Of a stretch of DNA of 64,000 nt, positions 34,165 through 45,800 are shown piece after piece. A program made the position numbers and the translations under genes. The DNA lies in the NCBI RefSeq assembly GCF_022458985.1, contig NC_061781.1, positions 6,435,501 through 6,499,500 on the forward strand, given 5' to 3'. This stretch comes from Mugil cephalus. Its lineage: Eukaryota; Chordata; Actinopteri; Mugiliformes; Mugilidae. Position 1 is the first letter of the stretch; every line of letters starts with the position of its first letter. Below the pieces are notes generated by a model that did not search any database, was not told where the DNA came from, and saw only the letters and a program-made list of their open reading frames with translations.

Positions 34165-34935
34165 TATATATCACTTTTTATTAAAAGACACATTTTTCTG
34201 TTGCCGTGCTTCGTGTATGTGTACAGCCAGTCCATTTGAAAGTTCTTCACACACAAAAATGGCTAAAACACACCTGAAGATACAGATTCTCAGCCAGGAG
34301 GGGAACAGCTGCTGACAGACCGCCCGGACATGCAGATGCAGTCCTTCAGCAGTTGGATATAAGTTGGATACATTCTGCAGAAATACAGACAAACCAACAG
34401 CTTGGAAGACAAACTAAGATCTGGGCGTCCAAGGCTTTCTTCAGCAAGAAATGGCCGCATCCTGGTCCACATGTGCAGGGAAAACTGCTGAATGACATCA
34501 CAGGAGCTCCAACCGCAGTCGTCAAACCAGTGTTCCACCCTTATTGTACATGGTGACTTTTAGATCATAGCTTAAAGTCCTACAAGGCTGTCAAGAAGCC
34601 CCTGATCAATGAGTGACAGAGGTTAGCCCGGCTTTATTGGGCACAAGCACACAAGAAGTGGATAGTCAGGAACAGGAAGAAAATTCTGTGGTCAGATGAG
34701 TCCAGTTTCCAGCTTTATCTTCCTCCTGCTAATGTGAGAGCACGCAGAAGGCAGAAGGCCAGGCCAAGCATTATCTCCAGCATGCACAGTACATACTGTC
34801 ATAAATTGTGGAGGCAGTTTCGTGGTTTGGGGATGCATGAGTGCTGCTGGTCTTGGTCACCTCGCTGTCTGTGATGACACATTGAACTTTGCTAAATATT
34901 ACTTTCATTATTACTGTAAAACTTTTTTCCACCAC
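34165..34935 (+). mobile_element. Tc1-like transposon relic 2
   Basis: Same family as relic 1, with long shared stretches (CACCCTTATTGTACATGGTG, GTCCTACAAGGCTGTCAAGA, CTGTGGTCAGATGAGTCCA). It keeps more N-terminal sequence (LRSGRPRLSSARNGRIL-type codons at about 34415-34460). It is cut after GGGGATGCATGAGTGCTGCT, so the C-terminal catalytic Glu part is lost. Confidence 0.83.
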
Positions 34936-35094
34936 TGTACGTGTGTGTAGCAGATCAGGCACCCCGCTGGGATCATAAGCAGGTTAAGAAGAGAGAACAG
35001 ATGAGAACCTGGGAGAGTGGCTCCAACAGTTCCCATCACCTGAAGCCTCAGTCCACAAAAGAGTCCTAGGAATAGCTAAGATACTCCGCAGGAG

Positions 35095-35248
35095 TGTCAC
35101 TGCAATGGGGTGGGGGTGCATGTCTTAGTAACATCGACACGAATACAAGGTCTAAAGGTTTCCCAGCAAAACACTGTATTGTCACGAGATGGTCAATGTT
35201 ATTTACTTCTCCTATCAGTGGTTTTAATGTTGTGGCTGATTGGTGTAT
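35095..35248 (-). mobile_element. Terminal piece of an older Tc1-like element
   Basis: Ends with AATGTTGTGGCTGATTGGTGTA, the same terminal sequence (inverted) as the element starting at about 40113. The internal part GAGATGGTCAATGTTATTTAC and CAATGGGGTGGGGGTG also match. Only about 150 bp remain. Confidence 0.65.
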
Positions 35249-35259
35249 CGCCTTAAACA

Positions 35260-38200
35260 ACCTACAGTATAAAGCATAAAGCACAATCAAAACTGTATTA
35301 CATTTCAAAGGCAACCACCCACATCCTGCACAGTGCTTCAAGTGATTTACTGTGTCACTGCGATCATGGCAGGGCCGCTGCTTTTTTCAGGTGAGCTTCT
35401 CTTAGAAGTCCCAAGGTCGAGATGCAAACAGTGGGGTGATCGTTCTTTTGCAGTCGCCGACATTCACACCCCTACTCATCTGGGCCTGTTTAATTCAAAG
35501 CTGAAGATCCACATTTTGAGATTTAATTCTGAGCGCAGTCTCGTTTTTAGGTGTACTTATTTCATGTACTTCCGTGAGTTTGTTGTACACCGTGCAGCAC
35601 TGTAGCACTTTGCAATTGGGTTTTTATGTATTGTTTTGTGGCTATGGCTTTGGTAAAGCACTTTGGGTACCTTTAGGTTATTGTAAATGTTATTGTAAAG
35701 AGTGACAATCTGAGTCACTCAGGCAGTACTCTAGTTACATGAGATTGGTGTAAAACAAAGTCCATGAGGCGTGAGTCCAGAATAAGGCCTCATCGTACGT
35801 ATACCGTTAATTTGATACAGACTGAAACAACCTAGCATGTGAGAACGTCTCTCCACCAGACACGAGGTGTTTGCCAGGAAAGGATACACATCAACACTGC
35901 TCAACTCAGCTCTGATATCAAACTACTAAAGACAGGCTTTAGTTTGGATAAGGGAAGCGATTACCCCTCAGCCAACAGGCTAGTCTAAAGCTTGACATGT
36001 ACAGCACTTGTTTTAAAGCCAGTTAGAGACCACATCTGTGTTACGAGTAAAATCTCTGGGGGCAATCCTGCCAACCCCGTTTGGAATCACACTTTGTTTT
36101 TATTGAGATCATTATCGTGAGTATTGCCTTTGACAGAGTCAATTTCCTCGTTTTGTGCTCTGTGGTGCCATATCAGCTAAATGTTGCGTTCTCCCTTCGC
36201 GAATGCCCCTTTACAGGTCCCTGCACGAAATAAAGCAGGAATGGAAAGTGGAGCAGGAAATTGAAAAGAGGGATCCTGTTGTGTTGTGGAGACTGCTGTG
36301 CCTACTGCTATTTCCGCCAAACATGCCAGCCTTGTACACTCAGATGTATGTGCGCCGCGTGTAATAATCCTCATAGTTCTTTCGGGGAAAATTCTGGTCA
36401 GACATGTAATGTTGTATTATCCATAAAACTGCTGCCGCTTCAGAGCTCGATTGCATTGGGCTCTGACGTGGTAGTGTATGCCGTTTGGCATCCGCAGTCC
36501 ATCTTGGCTCGTTCTTCACGCGGCCTGGTTGCCTGTAGCACTTCAAAGGACATGAGGCAGGATGCACACAGCAGCTGGTATGCAGCTTAGTGTTTCTCTG
36601 TGGCTTCAGACTGTTCACTAATGTTTACTGTGTGCCAAAACCAGTTTCGAGTCTCTGCTGATTATAGCACTTAATTTTCAGAAGGGAAAAGAGAAACACG
36701 AGTTACCACATGCTGCTTTTATTACTGCATTTCACATTTTTTGTTTCCGCCTTTGCTTTATGCTCGCAGTGTACCAAAGGAGACAGCCGTGAGAGAGCCG
36801 ATAAGTGGCCAAAATAAACTTTTCTAGAAGCAAAATGTCCCTCTCCCCTGAATATATCATGACAACCGTCATGCAGTCAGCTGTCAGGCTGTGACGTAAC
36901 TATTAGTGCACAAAACTATAAATTCACATTTCTGAGAAGATAATTGCAAAGTCATTACGCGCCTCCACCCACAGAATGGGCTTCAACAACTTTGTCTGGC
37001 AGGTTGGATTGTTTGTAAATCCTAATTAGGTCTGGCTGTCTGGTGTGCCACTGGTCTCCGGGAAACAATTAGAAACAGCCTCACCATGACAGGATGCAGT
37101 CGGCCGTCCTCCCACCAGGCTCACTCATCCCGCTGAGCAGAACCTGTGCCACCGTCTCCTCACTCCGAAAAACAAACCGATGAACACTGGAACACTCAAG
37201 AACGTTCGGGATCATCAGGTAGAGGAGAGATTTAATTAGTTCTATGAGAGCCTTGCCGCACATAACGTGGAATAAAGGACTGTAGGCAATGCTATCAAGC
37301 TGTTTTTCTTTCATTTTCCTTCAGTATCACAGATGTTGTGATTTTGCTCTGTGGATAACTCATCGTTTTAAATTCAGGAACTACTTCAGCAAATAATTCA
37401 TAACGTGGTGTTTTTTGAAGTTGCTGAAATACCCTTTCTACAAACGTGTCTAAAGCTGTTTGTTTAGCTCGCCTCCCATGGCTACTGTTGCTAGGCCCGT
37501 CAGAGCTTTCCATTCTCAATAACACACATCTGCAAAGAATCTTTTTTAAACAGTGATAGAGGAGGTGGAAGATGATCAACAAGTGGAATTGTCCCAGGCT
37601 GATTTAGTAAGTATTTCAGCTTTGGTGACTACGACCTCGAGGGCTAAGTACATGATACACTGCTCATCCACGTCTCTCAGTAGCTGAAAATTAATAAAAA
37701 ATAAATAAATACTGGATATGCTTTAACGCTTTAAGACCTGAACATCCGCCTGTGCATAAAAAAAAAAAAGCTTCCAGTATCTGAATTACCGTAACTCACC
37801 AATGGACAAAATTCAGTGTGGCTGAACACTAGGAAGTTGCGCTTTCTCAGAAAAAAGCTGCCATTACGGTAATGATGACGCACCGCTGCTGTTGGCTACA
37901 GGCAGACAGTGTGACTTGATACAGTGTTTTTAAATTATTCCTGTTTCTTCACATCTTCTTTTGCTGTTTCATGTACTGCTTTACTTTCCATCAGTGTTTT
38001 CCCTCCTTTGGGATGATCATGTGATTGCTTTCTCCTTGTGCGTTCCTCCCTCAGTCTTACCTGTGCCTCGTTAGTCATATAGTTCAGTCTCTTCCCTTGT
38101 CCTTCATCATTTAGTCATCAGTCATCCATGTGTCTGTTTCCTCACTTCTCTGGTCCTTGACGGCATTTCCTAGTGTTTCCCAGCTCTTGGTGTTTTTTGA

Positions 38201-39285
38201 CTTTTTTTTTTTTTTAGATAATTCTGGACCACCTTTCGTTGGAGCACCTTCCAGTGGATTTCTCTTTTGTTTGGACTAACTTCTGAACCACCTGCTATTA
38301 CATGGCAGCTCTTCATGTTACCACCTTAAGCGCGTATCTCTTGCGTGTGAGTCAAGCAGATGCCGTACTTTTAGTACAATTGTGTAACTGTAAAATACAG
38401 ACACACTGCAAAATTAAGGTAAGCCTTTAAATAGGAAAGACAAGCGTTGACGGAGATTCTCCGTCGGGGAGGGAGGGGGGGCAATTCCAACTTTTTACAA
38501 GACATGCTGTATATTAACAAGTAGCAAAGAGACCTGGTGAGCTTGCTGTAGACAGTGTATTTGACAGTCAAGTCAAACAACACTGAAACCGTCTCATCAG
38601 CTTCTTCTCCTGAACCTAAACATCGCAGCTAGTGACCTTTGCCACATGTTGTCGTCTCTCTCTCGCTCCCCCTCCTTTCACTACGCTATAAAGGCAAAAA
38701 TGCAGAAAGTGGAAAAAATTAAACTGGGTTACACTGAGGGTTTTCTTTGTAGAGCCACCAATTGAATCCATATGAGTCACCGACTGACTCATATGCCATT
38801 CATTGCCTCCACTGCAGCGCATATGAGACACGGTCAAATACACAAAGGAGGACTGGTTGACATTTTCAATACCTATTCAAAACCTGAATCATTTCCTGTA
38901 AACAAAGTAGTTTAAAACAGTTCAACGCCAACCACAGCTCTACAGTGTCAAGGACCTGTGTCTTCTGTTGCCTGCTGCTTAACATAGATGTCACAGTTCC
39001 TGATCTAGAAAACATAAACTTCACAGTGATTGTAACTCTGGCTGCAGTTCCATTTCCTCCAAACAACCCATAACTGTTTTTGGCAAAGCAAATGAATGGT
39101 ACAGAAGTAGCAGTGCACAAGAGAATTAATGCCATGATAGCATTATGACCCCAGGAATTGAAAAGTTGGTTGCTTATTGATGGATTGCCATGGAGTCGTG
39201 GGTAGACATTCATGGACAGAAGGTGCATGACACTACTGAGATGACGACTTTATTGCTTTAAGTGAAATATTTCAATCACTAGTGA
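35260..39285. other. No gene recognised
   Basis: Scattered short open frames only. The longest with mildly coding composition are minus-strand 37295-37582 and 38866-39228; neither shows a known domain or a splice context. No other repeat identified with confidence. Confidence 0.4.
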
Positions 39286-39328
39286 ACAGTGAATATTTGT
39301 ATCAAAATATGATACAAATATTCACTGT
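39286..39328. repeat. Perfect 19-bp inverted repeat (hairpin)
   Basis: ACAGTGAATATTTGTATCA at 39286-39304 and its exact reverse complement at 39310-39328 are separated by 5 bases. It would form a very stable hairpin in DNA or RNA. No transposon context was seen around it. Confidence 0.8.
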
Positions 39329-40112
39329 GCATTTCCACAAACACTCTTGGCACTTAGTTGCTTGGCGCCATTTGTTGCACGGACATACATCCCTAGATGA
39401 TGAATCCCAGAGACTTCCTATTTGAGGTTTGATTGCCTCATCTAAAACTAGTGGATAGCATGCCAGGAGATAATATCTTTAATAATCCCATCATTTTTCA
39501 CTTCACTGTTATTATCATTATTAAGTTAAGGCATTCATGTGTCTGAGAGTTTTTGTTCATGATTAACCCACATTTCCATCATGTGGGTTTGGTCATTAGC
39601 ATTTCCATCAGCCTCAGCTGTTCTTTGTATTTGCATGCACGCATGTTAAGCTAACACTGTAACCATGGTAAAGTGGACATTAACTGCCAAACATCAGCAT
39701 GTATTTTCCACTGTGTGAATGTTACTGTTTGAGCTCAAAGCACTGCGGTGCATTGCTACAGTCCCACTGATCCGCCAGCATAGCTGCAAAATCTAATGGT
39801 AGATTTATGCTTCTGCATCAACTCTATTGTGCAGGCATGCTGCAGCCTGATGTTCACCTCTCTGGAAAGGTAACTGCGCGTTGCTGTGACTCAGGCAATG
39901 ACTGTGATTGGTCTGAAATGCATTGCCTTGTCCTTGTCTTTCACTGTCTGGACAAGTACAGAAAATTCTCCCTCCTTCTGCCTCTTATGCACCATTATCT
40001 CAGAGGTCTTCTCTCCATTGTGCGTTGCACTGATGTCAGTAAAAATAACTTTATCATTTAATGGATGAGGAACTCGCAGTTGACCTTCCGCCGACTACCA
40101 CTTCAGCTAACT

Positions 40113-40559
40113 ATATCAATCAGCCGCAACATTAAAACCACTGAGAGGAGAAGTAAACAACATTGACCATCTTGTGACAATTCAGTCTGTTTGGGTCAAC
40201 ATGACATGCAAATAGGAAAACTTGTTGAAGGCTGCCCGTGCATGACTAGGTCTGCTGAGAAGAGCAACTAAGAATAGAGGCATTTAAAGTTAATTTGCGT
40301 ACAACAAGTGGAAAAACACATGACATACATGAATCTAATGCAGTGTACATTTCACAACAACATAAGACACATAAGATCTTGTATTCAGTACTAAAGTCTT
40401 GAATGTTTCTCATGAAGTTGTACACCTGTCAGAGATAACATTGTGTAGTAAATAACACTGATCACCTTGTGACAGTACAAAGTTCTGCTGGGAAACCTTT
40501 TGGGCATGTAGACGTACCACCCACCTAGACCAGACCAGACACCCCCACCCCATAACAAT

Positions 40560-40593
<34 letters not shown>

Positions 40594-42894
40594 TTGTTAA
40601 GGAACAACTCAAAAAACATGAAGAACAGCACAAGGCGTTGATCTGAGGCCTGTATCACAAAGCAGGGTTACAGACTTAGTGAGGTAACTTCAGGGTAAAC
40701 CCTGGGTTTCCGGTATCACAAAGCTGGATTCATTCTTATCAAGGTAAGTTACCATGGTAACTTAACGACTAACCTGCCTCGGGTCAGGGTAACTTTCAGG
40801 ATTTATGTGAATCCATCAACGGCTCCACCCACCGGCCAATCAGGTGTTTGGGAAAGAATGACGTGCCCTTTCATTGAAGACCCGATTGAGATTGGAGCCC
40901 AAATCACAAGAAGAGTGTTACGGCGTGAACGCATCTTCCAGGAGATAATCACACAAAGACTAGTATATTTTAGCCATTTGTCCCCGCTAAGCTCAAACAC
41001 AGCTCAGAATCAGGATAATTTCATTCAGGACAACAACTTGTTGTATTGATATGATGTAATTGTGGCATCAGCTTCCAGCTTTATTGTAGCCCACATAACA
41101 TTATAGAATTAAGAAATCTTAAGAAACTCTCCAGATAAAATTATGTTTTTGTGCCTGGTTTTTATTTGCTCCCACGTTCTTACATGTGGGGGAATGAGAC
41201 GAAATGTCATAGACGCGGTTCCAGCACCGTGATTGGGTTTCGTGGCTTCGTTAAATGTAAACTCATTGAGCCATTGATGTGTAATTTACACATTTATGCA
41301 ACCTGCAGTCCTTCACCATGCCATTTGGTGTCTCTTTGATTACACAGTGTTTGACTTTTCGAGATTTTGAGTGAGTTTTACTTTTCTTCTTCATTTTTGA
41401 GGAGAATCAGTCTTTGCTCCTCATAGGAGACGTATACTGTCCTTTTTTCTGGCGAATTAGTGCTCATGATTGTGATTGATCTGCTGCCTTGGAACCTGCC
41501 CTTATACGTGTGTGTTCACTTATTCACAACAAGACAAACGGGTAATAGTAGTATCTATATATAAATAGAATGTGCATGAGTGCTGAGTAGGTATATTTTT
41601 GATTAGGGGGAAGTCAATAATTAGGTCGCTTGGTGGCTACTGTTGGGCTGTTGGCCTATTTACTGTTATATGATTTTACACAGGTTTTATGCCTGCATCA
41701 CATCATTTGCAAGACTGGCATGCATATGGAAAATTTCATAATGACCCAAGATAGATTTCAGTGGCATTGTGAGTTTTGTTCCAATGATAACCACCACGAC
41801 ATAGTATAGGACCACGCCGTGCCACTTTTGTGGCCTGTTTCATGTGATTCATGTGTTTGTGTAATGTGCTCAGAGCATTGATAATCATTCTGAATAGTCT
41901 TATATCTATTTATAACAACACCTCATTTGCTCTACTTTACCTAAAGCTGACAAATAACACCTATTATATTAACATAGTCATTTATAATATTGTGCATATG
42001 GGGTAAAGATGCCAGACTCGGTACTAAGTTCATTGCACCTTTTAATTACTCATAGTAACTTATATCTGTTAATAATAGTGTCATATTCTTGCCACTTTAC
42101 TTAGAGCTGACAAATAGCACTTATGATATTGCATAGCTGTTTATAAGTGTATGCTGTAGGGAGATGTATACATAATTATAACTTTATTACATATACTTAT
42201 AGCTACAGATATAAAGGATTATTGTAGAAGTCAAAACTCATTATGCATCACTATACACATTAAGCAAAGTAATTATGATGCATCATAAAACTAACAAGTG
42301 ACTAGGCAGATATTGACATATTTATAATGCACTATTCAGATTAAAATTATAATCATTCATAACCAGTTGTCATAATGCATGATGAAGTTGGTTATGACGA
42401 CTTGTGAATATGTATTGATGGTAATAATGAGCATTATGATGCTTTATAGACACCTTATAAAATATTATGAGTGCATTCATAGGGCATTATGAATACAACC
42501 TTCATAGAAAGTGTTACCGACAAACGAGTTGATAACCAGTGTTAACTGTTTATCAACTCGACAGATTGACAGATCGTCATTGTTCTGGATAGGTTCAGTT
42601 GGATAAGTTGGAGTAAAATCTGATAAGTTGAGCTCACTTTGTGATACAGGCCTCTGACCTCTAAACTGGAGATCCCAAACTGATCAAGTATCTGTGGGAT
42701 GACCCACAGAGGCCCCTCCCCTCAACCCATGAGACCCAAAGGCCCCCACCAACAACATTCTGCTACCAGACACCACAGGACACCCACAGAAGACCCATGT
42801 CCATTCTCTGATGAGTTGCAACTGTTTTGGAGGCACAAGGGAGACCAGCACAATATTGGGACGGTGGTCATAATGTTATGCCTGATTGGTGTAT
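40113..42894 (+). mobile_element. Older Tc1-like element, interrupted by a nested insertion
   Basis: Terminal inverted repeats: TATCAATCAGCCGCAACATTAAAACC at the left end (degenerate) against GGTCATAATGTTATGCC plus TGATTGGTGTA at the right end. Internal parts are 40113-40642 and 42657-42894. The right part encodes a decayed Tc1-type C terminus (LIKYLWDDPQ, then LFWRHKGDQHNIG). A (CA)n tract lies at about 40561-40591. Further pieces of the family are at 35095-35248 and 53098-53226. Confidence 0.65.
40646..42653 (+). mobile_element. PIF/Harbinger-like DNA element, nested, with 3-bp target duplication
   Basis: 2008 bp with terminal inverted repeats AGGCCTGTATCACAAAG and CTTTGTGATACAGGCCT, flanked by CTG on both sides (40643-40645 and 42654-42656). 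An open frame at 40807-41049 contains FIEDPIEIGAQITRRVLRRE and RIFQEII, like the N terminus of Harbinger transposase proteins. The catalytic part is missing. The right half, with ATTATGA-rich repeats ending in AAAGTGTTACC at about 42520, looks like a second non-autonomous element. Not active. Confidence 0.7.
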
Positions 42895-42899
42895 AATGG

Positions 42900-45800
42900 A
42901 AGCTTTTGTTGTGTTTTACTTAAAAATAATTGGCAATATTGTGATGCTGCATTGTTCTATGAGCGGAACCAAATTACTTACAAATTGACTGGCATGGTGT
43001 CTGAGGTTTTTTGCAGCAGTAAAAACTAGAAAGACTTCTGGGGATGCTTGGACAGAGGGAGATTTCTGAATCCAGATCAGGAACACTAGGACCCAGGGGT
43101 AATCTGGCCAATTAGGGTGGGAGCACCTCTACCATTAAGAGGCTCATGAAGCACAGGTGTGTGATATATGTTCTTCCTCCTGTGATCACATCTCTGCACC
43201 TGCCTCCTTAGTAAACCAGACTACATAGGTATTGGACTGTTTGATGTAAACAACATCAAATGGATTGAATTTGATTGCAGATGGATTTTATTTATAAAAT
43301 GTGAGTCTGCCATTCACTTAGTGGTTCTTTAGTAAAGGTTTACAACAGTCGTTCTCCTGACTGTGATTAGCGTTTTCTTTTATGTTATATTTGTATTTAA
43401 TAGACTTGCCTTTGTCTTTAAGTGCTGCACTGATCGCTGGAGTGGGATTGGCCCTTTGGATTTGTGGCAGTTAAGGGTTTTGTTGTGGCACCAGTAGTTC
43501 TTTAAACAAGGCATATATGGTGAGTTTTAGTTTCTTTTGGATAGCTTGGATTACGCTTATCTTTGAGTTTTAGGTTTTTTTTATGGAAATGCCAACAGTG
43601 ACCTAACAGATAGCTTAAATGGAACCACTTGTTGCAGCATGAGGGTCAGCCCTGCTGTGAATAAAGCACTCGGCTTAATTTCTTCTGCTTGATTTGAGCA
43701 CGCAATCAAAATTAAAAGTGCTTTCAGAAAGAATAAATGAGTTTAAATTTCACCGGGGACTGCACTAATTAGCAGGGAGAGATAGGTTTGCCCCGGGGGA
43801 TTTGACTGTTGACTGGAGTGACCTGCATTCCCTGTAGACCTTCACTGTTTGGCTCCCAGAGTGCGCTGAGGTGAACGCAACACGATTCATCACGAAGACG
43901 AACTATTACATCTGGAAAAACCTACCTGTTCAAAATACTGTATAATGTATGAGCCTCTTCACTCTAATTAGGTTTTCAAGCCCAGCCTGCTTCACATGTT
44001 TATCAAGTGCTTATGTGTTTACTTGAGTGGCACTTACTTTCAAAGGTCACGCCCTCAGACAATCAGACATGATTTGCAGTAACTCAGCAGAGCGATGGCT
44101 GGAACTTTGTGCATGATGCCTCCACTTACATGACAGAGTTTTAGTTGCAGCCAGAGTGATGAACCATTATACTCTATAGTTTTAGTGCTGACAAAAATGC
44201 AATTTAAAGACGAGCGCATACACTACATGCACAGTTTGGGACGCCACAAATAATTTGGACGCCGCTAAAAAAGAATAGGCATGGTAATAACACGTACTAT
44301 GCATGCAGTAAGAATGCACATCGTGGTTAATAGGAGGTCTGTTTAAAGCCTTCCCAGTATTGAAATGAGCAATATGTACATATTCAAATACAGCTAATTA
44401 TTATTCAGACCTGAGTGGTTTTAAATGCATGAATGAGTGGAGGGAACATTAATTGGCTCGAGCAGTCATGTAATTTGAGTCCGGCATGATGAGCGGTTAC
44501 CTTAAACATGCATGCATTGTAAATGCAGAGAAGTGGAACATATGGGAGCCTGTGTTAGCGATGAATGATGCAAATGTATTCTTTCCATCATGAACAAAAG
44601 AATGAAATTGCGCGATGAGAGCCGATGGGCTGCTTGATTTTGGAAATGACCTGTATGCACATATTCCCTCCTGCGTTTGTTGCTGCAACAGCACAGCACT
44701 TAACTGCTGTAAAGCAGTCTGCCCCTGTACTGTACAACAAAAGCAGCACAATGCGACTCTTTATCCAGAGGGAGTAAGTGCACAGCTCTGGTTATGTAAT
44801 AGATGATTGATAATCCACTGTTACCACAGTAATGCTGCTCACATCTGGAGACTGCAAACGCGAAAGAGCCTTTCCCACCTCACTGTCATTCCTGGAGCTC
44901 TCTTTCTCATGTGTTCAACTTGTCGGGCGGATTAAGGTGGCATTCTGTTTATCACACTGTCACAGGACTTTGACTCTGCTGGAAGTGCTCTCCACACCTC
45001 TTTAGTCCCTTTCAGATGCTTCTGAAGAGCATTGCTGCACAGGCCCGGAAACAAGCATGAAGTCTGGAACCTAAAAGCTAAATACAAGGAGAAAATGTAT
45101 ATCGTTTGTTTCGGGTTCTGCGTAGGCGCGCAGGCACTGCAACACCAAATATTTGCTCCAACAAAAACAGGGGCTTGTTGGATTCCAGAAACATTTATGC
45201 ACCTAATCCACCCTTAAGCTAAATCTAATGAAAACATAAGAGAAAGAAGAGAGAAAAATTAGAAACTGTTCTGGTTTTATGTTAAATCAAAGGGAGGATT
45301 TGTCAGATGGATGCGCTTAGAATTGAATGTCTGTGTTGCTGTTAGAGCAGAACTGATACTGGTGCTGGTAGTAGTCCAGTCAGTGATGTCTAATTATCAC
45401 AAGGGTCCAGCATTAATGGTCTGTGAATGGAATGGGATAAGAACTTGGATTGCTGGATGGACTGGTCACGAGGCTGATTAAAGATTATGAAATTGAAAAG
45501 AAATTCAGTGTTTTATTTTGTTACTTTGTTTTAAAAGGTTCAATTGAAACTACACCATCCCCAAGTCTCATGAATTGCACCGGAACGTTCAGTGGGAGAA
45601 GAGGAGAGCGACAAAGCCTGAAACACCCAGTGGAACGTCCAAGATGCAGCATGCAGGCTGGCATGATCGCAGCCGTTGGACCGATCCTTGGCGTCAGGAG
45701 GCACACTAGGGATCACTGAAACCGCGCACATACGAACCACTGCGACCGTGCCTGGCTTGGCTTAACAGGATTGGCTGGTGTTCGGTGCCATGGAGACCAT

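Noticed and set aside
37295..37582. 95-codon minus-strand frame with charged, mildly coding composition (HGRRAKQTALDTFVERVFQQ)
   Set aside because: Could not be linked to any family or exon structure; kept only as a remark.
38866..39228. 120-codon minus-strand open frame
   Set aside because: No recognisable domain, no repeat or splice support.
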